Shown: piece by piece, positions 13,192 to 21,964 of the stretch
How positions within the stretch are numbered: position 1 is the stretch's first letter
Layout of the letters: each line of letters begins with the position of its first letter
Source: Gautieria morchelliformis
Lineage: Eukaryota; Basidiomycota; Agaricomycetes; Gomphales; Gomphaceae
DNA length: 64,000 bases
Direction of reading: 5' to 3'
Assembly: GCA_015179125.1 (NCBI GenBank)
Contig: WHVA01000294.1
Span: 1 to 64,000, forward strand
The notes under the pieces: generated by a model
Database searches by the model: none
The model's input: the letters and a program-made list of their open reading frames with translations, nothing else
What the model was told of the DNA's origin: nothing
Position numbers and translations under genes: made by a program

Positions 13192-13483
13192 CGAACCACA
13201 CGTCCACAAACCACACGTCCACAAACCACACGTCCACAAACCACACGTCCACAAACCACACGTCCACAAACCACACGTCCACAAACCACACGTCCACAAA
13301 CCACACGTCCACAAACCACACGTCCACAAACCACACGTCCACAAACCACACGTCCACAAACCACACGTCCACAAACCACACGTCCACAAACCACACGTCC
13401 ACGAACCACACGTCCACGAACCACACGTCCATGAACCACACATCCACGAACCACACGCCCACGAACCACACGTCCACGAACCA
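13192..13483. repeat. 15 bp minisatellite, about 19 copies
   Basis: The unit ACCACACGTCCACAA is repeated with almost no change, then degrades at the right edge to versions with CACGAACC, CATCCACG or CGCCCACG. The unit is a multiple of three and lacks stops in most frames, which produces several long artificial open frames on both strands. Confidence 0.95.
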
Positions 13484-13540
13484 TGATGCGTGGGGGAACA
13501 GCGAGAGCGGCGACGGCGCAGGGAAGGGTGCAGGCGCATG

Positions 13541-13660
13541 CATGTGTGGGCCATGTGCATGTGCGGGGCCGTGTGCATGTGTGGGGCCATGTGCATGTGC
13601 AGGGCCGTGTGCATGTGCGGGGCCGTGTGCATGTGCAGGGCCATGTGCATGTGCACCACC
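13541..13660. repeat. 18 bp minisatellite, 6-7 copies
   Basis: Units vary around GTGCATGTGCGGGGCCGT, with GGGGCC/AGGGCC and CGTGTG/CATGTG alternatives. The array lies just downstream of the 15 bp array inside the same TIR insertion, and again gives long open frames with no protein-like composition. Confidence 0.9.
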
Positions 13661-14940
13661 GAGTCCAGGTTTGGGTGCATGTGCCCACGGCGACAGCATG
13701 GACAGCACAGGGGCCGCGTGCTGCCGCTGCTTGTGCGGGAAGCAGTCGCGGTTCCCACCGGGCCTCTGATGTGGAGGGCCCTGCACCTGCTGCACCTGAG
13801 TCTATTGAGTCTGCATCTTCCCCTGTTCCACTCACACAGTCTGTTAAAAGCTTATACCACCTCTCACAGCCTTTCTTCTCCGCCCCGCCCCTCCTGCTCT
13901 CCTCCATCCACGTCCCCATCCACTGCACACATCCACGGCCTTTCCACGTGCTCCCACTCGCCCTCCTCAGCGCTTCCACCGCAGGGTCGCGTGGCGCAAA
14001 GCAGCACACGCCGTGCGCAAGGTGGTACTTGAACCCGTGTAAATGCCATGTCATCATGTTTCTCGGACTTGGTCTGTTGACTATATGCGCGTTGTTACAC
14101 AGCATTCAGTCCATGACTCTGATCTCGGGGCATCCATTTATAAAGCCAGTCTGTAAGTGTATTTCAATTAAACTAGTGCCTACGTTGGGACTTAGTATCG
14201 GCTGATTTTGAGCTCTTAGCAGTCTTAGCCGAAGCACCACCGACTAAGAGAGGAGATAACAAGTGTGTCATAATAAGTTCATTGGACCATGTGTCACTTA
14301 CCAGATACACTAGTGGGCTTAGAAGAGACGGGCTTCGTACTCATGGTTTCTTCCTCCACCGGGGCGGCGTGGGGTACTTTTATTCAGAAGTTCTCAGAAG
14401 CTTAGAGCTGATTAGGTTGCAACCACTCTCGGACTTGGTTTCAGAGCTCTTCAGGGATGGTGGCAGCTGCCCGTATGGGTCGGGTGGGAAGGGATGGCTC
14501 GCCCGCATGAGCTCTAGTGGTGGTGGTGCAGGTGCAGTGCAAGGTAAAGGATTAATTTCTTGTGGACCTGTTTTTCTTTTTTTTGGATGATGCAGCACGT
14601 TTATATTATATCACGTGTGTATGTCAGAGAATTTGTACTCTAATTAGTACCTGAGCTTTCAATTGCATGTATAGGTTTGCTGTAACTTCAATCTGAATAG
14701 GTGTATGGCCCATAGGATGAGGAGTTCATGAATTCATACCATAAAATATATATATAATTTGGAGTGACAATCAAAATCATATTTATTTGTGCATCCACAG
14801 ACTAATCCAAACTGCACATGTTAAAGGCGTCAGTTTACCCTCCGTTGTTGAACTCAGAATACTCCCGAATGCCCGCAGTAACTCAGCTATTTGCACATAT
14901 TTGGACTACAAATACTAACCCGTAAAACGCGGTGCTAGTG

Positions 14941-15530
14941 GCAGGAGCTCGTGACCGATGTCACGATCCCTTCTCCCACCATGGACACCCTTCAGGCCTC
15001 AATCACCGGGACGTTCCCGCTTGGGAACAGACTACTCTCACACGAGATCCCGCTGAAGGAGCTCCTGTCATGGCTAGCCCTCCATGGCGGTGTGAACCAT
15101 AAATGTATCCCTTGGATCAAGGGATACTTCCAAAGACTTCAAGACAAGGAAGTCACGAACACCGCTGCACACACAAGGCAGCGGCGGCACAAACAGGGAC
15201 TGAAGATGTCCCAGCACGCCCATGAGAAAGCGGCCACGAGCACCTCAGAACAGCTCAATAAGGAGCTGCTCAGGTCCCGCCCCCCCGGATCCACAACCTG
15301 ATCTGGCCATGGACGCCACCTTCATCCAGGAGATGGGGATCAACCCATCTCTTGAAATGGGTCCGTATCAGCCCCGGGACAGACCTGGCCCATCCACATC
15401 GGCTCACGCAGATGCAATGCATGTGGATCCCCGGCCCATGCCGGCTCCATACAAGGATGTCCCAATGGACAACGCTCCCTCAGCCAAGGACAAGGACCTC
15501 AACAATGAGATCTATGGGGATTAGAGTTCT
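14941..15530 (+). pseudogene. Relic of Gypsy ORF-X, C-terminal part
   Basis: The frame at 14951-15301 matches the end of the 42231-43925 ORF, for example TLQASITGTFPLGNR against TLRLSITGPFPVGGR, and HGGVNHKCIPWIKGYFQR against YAGVTRERAARIEHYVQR. A seven-C run near 15284 marks a frameshift into 15222-15524, which matches the acidic tail frame at 41935-42234 (ELLRSRPPDPQPD against ELARFQPPPQTED, and shared PAPY). It ends about 20 bp before a 3' LTR. Confidence 0.75.
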
Positions 15531-15546
15531 CCATAGTGGGGGAAGG

Positions 15547-15778
15547 TATAAATACATATACTTACCTGTATTGCCGCGAGGCAATACATAATGGCTGGTA
15601 GCTTACATAGCACCAGTGGGTCCTCATGGACCCACTGTATAGTTCTTGCATGGGAATCCTCTGGGATTCCCCAGCTTATCTTTACTTGTAACCGTCACTA
15701 CGTCGTATTAGAATCACCATCGTTTGGTCGAGTTCTGCTACCTTGTGACACCACAAGTACTAAGCCACACCTCTTACA
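15547..15778 (+). mobile_element. 3' LTR of an old Gypsy related to the 41.7-49.6 kb element
   Basis: Read on the plus strand it follows the order of the young Gypsy LTR read on its minus strand: TATAAATA start, a palindrome GTGGGTCCTCATGGACCCAC, CTGTATAGTTC, CCGTCACTACG, GTCGAGTTCTGC and CACACCTCTTACA end. A purine tract (GTGGGGGAAGG, 15536-15546) precedes it, as expected for a 3' LTR. With the ORF-X relic upstream it shows that the same Gypsy lineage inserted here long ago on the plus strand. Confidence 0.75.
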
Positions 15779-16085
15779 CTGTTTGTTTACAACCTACGGC
15801 AACAAATAGTGAAAAAAGAGGAAATCTGGTAATAATTTGAAACTATGCCAAATGGTGAAGAATCCTTCCTTTTTTTTACAATTTAAAACATCAAGAAAAT
15901 CTGAACAAATCCTAATCACTGCATAAGATGCAAGAAATAATTATTTGCCTTTATTCAGATTTTCTTGATGTCTTAAATTGTAAAAAAAGGTAAGAATTCC
16001 TCACCATTTGCAATAGTTTCAAATTATTACCGGATTTCCTCTTTTTTCACTATTTGTTGCTGTGGGTTATGGTAAACAAACAGTG
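15777..16085. mobile_element. MITE-like 309 bp palindromic element
   Basis: The two halves are inverted copies of more than 100 bp. The left begins CACTGTTTGTTTAC and the right, reverse-complemented, begins the same; both continue through CAACAAATAGTGAAAAAAGA and TAATAATTTGAAACTAT. There is no coding capacity. It starts exactly where the old Gypsy LTR ends. No convincing target duplication was found, so the superfamily is open; CACTG ends suggest a CACTA- or mariner-like parent. Confidence 0.85.
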
Positions 16086-16230
16086 ACCTGCACCTAGTGT
16101 GAGTGGCTGCACCGCCGCATCGCGTGCCTTTTGAGTGTTAAAATGTTGTACTAGTACGCATGGTTTTACTGAACATATCTAAGAAGTTCCTGTCGCAGAG
16201 CCTTCTTCAGGACGAATGCGGCACGGTAAG

Positions 16231-17055
16231 TAGTGATGGGCACGGCTCGGCCCAGGCTGTCTGCCGAGCCAGGCCAAGCCGCCGATAGGCTGAGCCAAAC
16301 CAGGCCCAAGCCGTTGGTATATCCGGCTCCAGGGCCTGGCTCAGGTTTTGACAGGCCAGAGCCGAGCCAGGAAGCCAGGGCCTGCAGGCGCTTAAATCCA
16401 GGATCTTCGGTCGCCGAAAAGGACATCTGTGCTCTGATACTGGCACATACATAAGCAGTTTTTCATGATATGTAGTGTAGTTACAGTGGTCTTAAACCTT
16501 ACTCTCTACCCACTTGCCATCTGTTGGAGTTGCAAACCGCAGCGCCTGAAGCCCCTGATTAGTCAGCAGGTCATTATTGACCGTTTTAGGTCTTGCGCAG
16601 TCGCAAGACATTCTTTTATTCCCCTTTATTGCAAGTCTTATTGTTCTCATGAAATTATAAGTAGCTATTGTCATGTAAAGTCTCCCTCAGTGATTTGACA
16701 CCGTGCAAACACTGAATTGATTTGTCGTCGTATAGTCTTGTTATTATTATACCATCCACTTGCCATGCGTCGTCATCGTATCGATGATTCCGACGATTCC
16801 AGGGCAGGTAGTGATTGCGACAACATCATTGACGGTGAGGAAGAATTTTAATCTCTTTTGCGCTACATACAAAAAAATGATATCTGTGTCTACAATCCAT
16901 TCCCCCACCAACAAGCCATGGCCCAAGCCAAGGCCAAGCTGGAGCCGAGCCAGGCCAAGTGCCAACGGCCTGGCTCAGGATTTTGCAAGCCAAAGCCAGC
17001 GCTAACCAGGCCAAAGCCACGGCTTTCAGGCCAAGCCAGGCCATGCCCATCACTT
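16231..17055. mobile_element. Non-autonomous hAT transposon, 825 bp
   Basis: The ends read TAGTGATGGGCA on the left and, reverse-complemented, AAGTGATGGGCA on the right, fitting the hAT consensus. Exact 8 bp direct repeats ACGGTAAG flank it at 16223-16230 and 17056-17063, the length typical of hAT insertion. Both subterminal regions are rich in AGCC/GGCC words (for example GAGCCAGGCCAAGCC), and the centre is unique AT-richer DNA. No transposase frame is present. Confidence 0.85.
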
Positions 17056-17162
17056 ACGGTAAGACGGTGGGTATAGTAAGTAATATAAGTAAGTTCGAAA
17101 CAAGCACATTATTTATCTAGTTATATTGGCTATCCATCGATCATGATCCTCCAGACTTGCTT

Positions 17163-20137
17163 CTACTGCAGAGAAGGGTCAAGCGTGTTGTAGACCGGGC
17201 TATATAAATTTCGCATCAATATCTCTCAGCAACGTAACAAACGCCACTGGGTCACGGGAACTGACCAAAGTCGTTTCCATGCTGGGCTGGTGATGACTGA
17301 TTGGTTGCCAATGCGCTGGGCAGCCGCAGCTTCGCCTAGAATGACAGCAAGACCGCTGGAGCGAACGATGAGGAAAGTCACAAATATTAGAGCGAGATGC
17401 ACTCACACATCCAAGTGCCAGTCAATGTGGCTGTGACAAAAGCATCGCTTGAGTGCAGTGATCCCGCCCGCGTTAGCAAGGTACGTACCAGTGCAGCATC
17501 CTGTCTCTCGAGGGTTAACTAGTACATTACACGGCATTTTGCGAAGAAACTCACCAGGGCCCTGGGTTACTGGTGAAGAAGCGGAAGGTGGTGGTACCTG
17601 AATTGACAGGCACAACGTCTCTGTGGTGCATGCCGATCAGTCTGGCATGCCAGTTAAAACGCATTGACAAACCGTCTTGGTGGCTGGTGATGTTAAGAAT
17701 GTCAGACGAGTGTAGGGCGAATCGAACAACGCGAGACAACCCACGTTCTTGAAGTTAGTGACGTTGGACCCGCTGAATCTGATCACGTCGAACGTGTGCC
17801 CATGAAGATGAATGGGGTGCTGACAACATATAGTTCAAAAACGGAGTCCAACGCGAACGAGGAAGCAAGACGTACCGGGTCATCAGGATTTCCGATGACG
17901 TTAACTTCGACGATAGCATTCTGAGGCAGCAATTGCATATTCTCATGTGGCAAGAAATCGTTGGGGTTCGAAGCGCCACTGAGGATCTGCAGCAGGGCGG
18001 GAATGGCAGGCGGCTCGAAGGAAATCTCGTTGATCTCGTAGAAGGGTGGGTTGGGCTGAGCACGAGGTTTCATATCATGCTCGAGCGGATGGTAGCTACA
18101 AAGGCCTGCGCACCTGAGTGATTTTCATATCAAAGGTGTAATCGGCAGGGACGTCTCCACCAGGGGATCCTGGATTAATGAGCGGCTGCGTGGAAATAAG
18201 CAGGTGGCTCAAAAGGATAGAAAACGACGTACATGGAGATCTTCGTCGACGAGAAGGTTAGTAGCAGTCGAATTTGTCGACCCATCAGGTTCTGCATTGG
18301 GTGCACCGGCGTATCGGAGAACAGCCAACGTGAAATTTGCATTCACTGGAAACAAATACCATTATAACTCATGTAGCGTAACAAAATTGTCTCAATACTC
18401 ACTGTTGGGGTTGTTAACGAGTCCCTCGGGAGTACCGTCTGTCGGGGGAGCACGAATCCCTGTGAACCAGGCAGCATGTTGAACATGGAACAAAATGGAT
18501 TCAGGGTGGATACGCACAGTAGTTGGCTACGGGCTGGTTGGCATTGAGCTTGGGTTTGTGGCGTCAGCGACTGATCAACTAGAAAATTGGGCCAAACGTA
18601 CAACAGCCGAATATCTCTGCCCTGTCAGTTAGCATTACACATGAGCTCCTATTAGGTTAAAACTGCGTGAAACAATTTGCCTACCAATCCATATATTGAA
18701 CGATCCGACAGTATGAGGCTCGTGAGCCACTCCATCTGCCTCGCTGTGATATGGCGTGAGTTAATGGACATGATGGCTGGCAGGTTCGTACATAATAGTA
18801 AGGTCATGCCTGTCAATAGAGACCCTGAAGAGAGGGGCACAGGAAATGTTGATGAACTATGAAGGAAATGTGAGTCCTCGCAGCGTGTAAATGATGGAAC
18901 GTACTCTGAGACGGTAGCGTTTTCCAGGCTGGACGTTGACCACGGAGAATGGTGTAAGAGGACCATCTATAAACCTTCCCGCTCCCTGAGGGACAGGTCA
19001 CTTTTCTTACTTAGTCAGAACAAGAATTGTACCTACGTTAATAGTGCCTGAGTCTGGAACGGGATCGACGGCATCATTAAGGAATTTCTGTTGAATACTT
19101 GGGGCTGGGTTGTGGTAGTAATCGGCAAGCTGTATGATCGTGGAATCTGTGCAGCATTAGACATGTTCTGGCATCAACAGAAACTTTGTACCATCATCTA
19201 CATCATACAGGTATTTCTGTGGATCATCGGGATCTGAACGGAACCATCAGCTTGGTCAGATGTTCAGCCCAGTTTGGAGTAACAAACCATATATAATGAA
19301 CGGGCCGCGTAGGCCGTCGCAATACTGAGTAGACAGATGACTATGGTACTGTTGAGGGGGTAATTCAACTCGAGTTCAAAACATCACAAGTTTGCACGAA
19401 CCCAGAAAGTTCCTGTGCCGCATGTCAACATCGGAAGCAGGCGTAAAAAAACCATAGTTTGAAACTAACCAGCCTGATCTCCGAGAGCGAAGTCATAAAG
19501 GAAGGTTTGGTTTGGAGAAATGGGACACTGATCGAAAGAGTTACAGTAAGAGGTTCGGAATGTGAGCGGATATTGATTCACCTGTGTGACCATGGCAGGC
19601 CCATCATTGCCTGCAGACCTCGCCTGGAAGAGACCATGCCAGTGCTGTTCTGGGTCAATATCTAGAGAGGATGAAGTAACCCTTTCGTACGCACAATCGA
19701 AGTGCTTCGGCGCATGGTGGGGTCGGTCAGAGAGGCGGTGACATTGATCTAGATAATTAAGGCTTAGCATCGACCCCAGTCCAGATACCCTGGTATATAG
19801 AGAACAGACCTATTGAACCCACCCCACGCGTATGAGAATATAGGTCAATAAGTTTGCAACTGTTGTCTGGCTCACCTGAGCGCGATCGCCTTTGTTGAAT
19901 TTGAGTGCAGGGCCGGGGAAAGTGCCATTTGCAAGAACTCCACTAGTTGAATGAATAACGTAACGATCAACGTCTGCTCTGAACCGGTAAAGCCAGAGAA
20001 GAGACGTACACCCTCTCAAATCCATCGGCGTTGACAGGAGCATTAACGATGGGTAGCTGATAGAGTACAGTGGCGCCGAGGGCTGACCCGACGGCGCACA
20101 AGCCGATTAGAAGCTTAAAGAAGGGTAGCGGAGTCAT
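17163..20137 (-). CDS. Laccase 1 (multicopper oxidase), secreted
   Basis: A laccase that oxidises phenolics with reduction of oxygen to water, acting outside the cell. Splicing by eye gives about 25 exons. The start at 20137 opens a signal peptide ([20 protein letters not shown]). In order: [14 protein letters not shown]; copper loops HWHGLFQ and [89 protein letters not shown]; and the final loop [12 protein letters not shown], ending [12 protein letters not shown] and TAG. All ten copper histidines and the type-1 Cys are kept; Leu at the axial position suggests a class 2 site. Three exons are only 11, 11 and 12 nt (19402-19412, 17673-17683, 17489-17500). Its tandem paralogue lies upstream at 21965-24910. 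No internal stop was met with the chosen splices. Confidence 0.88.
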
Positions 20138-21964
20138 GTCGGCCGACGAGAAGCGTAATACTACAAGTTGCAGGCTTTGGGACGATCTTATACGTTTGTA
20201 GATAGCGTAGTACTGGTCATCTGTCGATCAGCTGTGGTAGCAAAAGGGCCTCACCGCGACCGGGTGCGACTAAGTATTCGGGCGTTCATGATTGCGAATG
20301 GCAAAGAATTTGCGATCGATCCTAGAACATAGTGCCAGGACCCTTCAGATTGTTCATTCACAAGCTGTCATTGGATCGGGCCAGAAGGTAAGAGTGAATA
20401 GGCGGTAATCACGCCGTTGACACCGAATGTATAGGGTGCTGACCGCGTTCATCAGCATGCAATGCAAACGCGCTAACAAGGGGCTGCCGCCGTTCGGGAA
20501 GCTAAAGATGCTGTGTTGTTGATTTGGACCTGCAGGAGCTTACGGTACGTACCGTGCCATTTTGTTGTGCCCAACCAGTGGTGCAACTTGAAGGCGCGCC
20601 GCTTAGGGATGGCGTAAAGGATGTCCTGAAATGCTTAAATCCAAATATAGCGTCACCCTATTGAGAGTTTCTAATATATATAATCCACTTGAGGCTGCGC
20701 AGTATAAGTGTCAGCCTTCCTGTCCATATCTAGAGAATAATGTGACAAAGAATATGATGGCACCTCGAATGAACCGATTCCTTTTCAAGCGCTTTCCTAT
20801 TATACATAGAATGCGCGGGACCATTATGTAATTCTGTCCGCCACTGGCCCAGGGCTCAGCAGGGACCTTGGCCGATCTAGGCAGGTAGGCTATTGGCCTC
20901 TGGGAGAATTATGTCCCTTGAGCCTAATGCACTTACGTATACAAGTTCGATCGACCCGTGATCGAGCTTCTACCCCACCGGCTAGGAGCTATGCTACCCG
21001 ACAGATCGACGTACGTACTAACTGTCGGCAATCTGACTAGTAGCCGTGAGGTTCTGTCGACACAAGCTCCGATTCCTGCTTGCCCTTTCGCATCGTCTTT
21101 TATTATGCCGACATTTTTCCACCAATAGTATTGCAAGTGTATTTTCTCATCATTGACACCGGTTCATCTTGTTTTTTCGCAAGTTGTGGTCCCCGAACTG
21201 GAGTCGGGGCGATATATCAATCGTGCTTGCCGTTGTCAGAAACTGTACCTGTAACGCGCGCACGGGCACCATAGGGTCTGCATGATCAGTGTTCATGGCA
21301 CGCTGTCGTACGTGTCAATGCGGCTAGCTTAAGTTCATAAACTTTAGCATCCTATGAAGAGTCTTGCTTTCCACTGAGTTTTGGTTTACGATGATTGGAC
21401 TGCCGGCCTAGATCAGTCTATCGGCATCACATAGCGCTCTATAGCACTTAATTCACAGTGTGCAGAGCAAGCGATAGACTCCTTTCCGAGACTTCAAGAC
21501 ATGCACAGTAACAATAAAAAGGGTCAGGTACTCAACTGAGGTCTCCTTTTCCATCGTGACCAGTAGAATTAATTACAATTGTAAGAGCAATGATCAACAG
21601 CAGTGATCAGCAACTGATATTGGCGTCTCGCGCTTGCTGCGCTAAGTATATGCAGGCGAAGTACTTGCTGATGAAAACGAGCTCCCTGGTGCGCCTGTCG
21701 GACATGAATCCATCCGAATGGGACTACGCCTCTTGAGCTGACACCACATCTTCCGCAGCCAACGCCAAATATCCGCTACCTGTTGTGTCTGACCGCACCT
21801 TTCAAGACCGCGTGCTTCAGTGCCTTACTGCGACTTCTTGCATAAGTAGGCGAACAGTTTATACATGGCACCAAATCACTGTTCGCTGTGTTATAAGTGC
21901 GGAACAAGCAAGTTGTAAACTAAACATAGTGCCGATATAGCTATACCCTACATTAAACTCTGTT
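20138..21964. other. Intergenic DNA between the tandem laccases
   Basis: About 1.8 kb separates the stop of laccase 2 from the start of laccase 1. No coding motif or transposon end was recognised. It should contain the laccase 1 promoter and the laccase 2 terminator. Confidence 0.5.
20187..20193 (-). promoter_or_regulatory. Possible TATA box of laccase 1
   Basis: The minus strand reads CGTATAAGAT here, about 50 bp before the laccase 1 start codon, a reasonable place for a TATA element in a short-leader fungal gene. Nothing else in the upstream region was recognised as a metal- or stress-response site. Confidence 0.35.

Larger units (their letters stand above)
12611..14930. mobile_element. 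2.3 kb terminal-inverted-repeat insertion carrying minisatellites
   Basis: The left end reads GTTTTATGAGTTAGTATTTG and the right end, reverse-complemented, reads GTTTTACGGGTTAGTATTTG, inverted repeats of about 24 bp with two mismatches. The insertion separates two adjacent blocks of the ORF-X relic, so its extent is fixed independently by protein homology. No clear target duplication and no transposase frame were seen, so it is probably a non-autonomous DNA transposon. Two minisatellites (13192-13483 and 13541-13660) fill its middle. Confidence 0.75.

Noticed and set aside
13192..13483. CRISPR-like array
   Set aside because: The 15 bp units are directly adjacent with no unique spacers, and the genome is eukaryotic.
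13000..14205. Several long open frames on both strands (up to 341 codons)
   Set aside because: They are products of the 15 bp and 18 bp minisatellites, whose lengths are multiples of three and whose units lack stops in most frames.
16231..17055. GC-rich Ala/Leu/Pro-like open frames
   Set aside because: They arise from the AGCC/GGCC repeats of the non-autonomous hAT arms.
17430..17450. Loss of the type-1 copper Cys in the laccases (His-Ser-His in place of His-Cys-His)
   Set aside because: An unspliced reading gives CHSHIDWH in laccase 1 and SHSHIDWH in laccase 2. But the AG before CCACAT is an intron acceptor, and a 12 nt upstream exon supplies CTGCACTG, restoring Leu-His-Cys-His in both genes.
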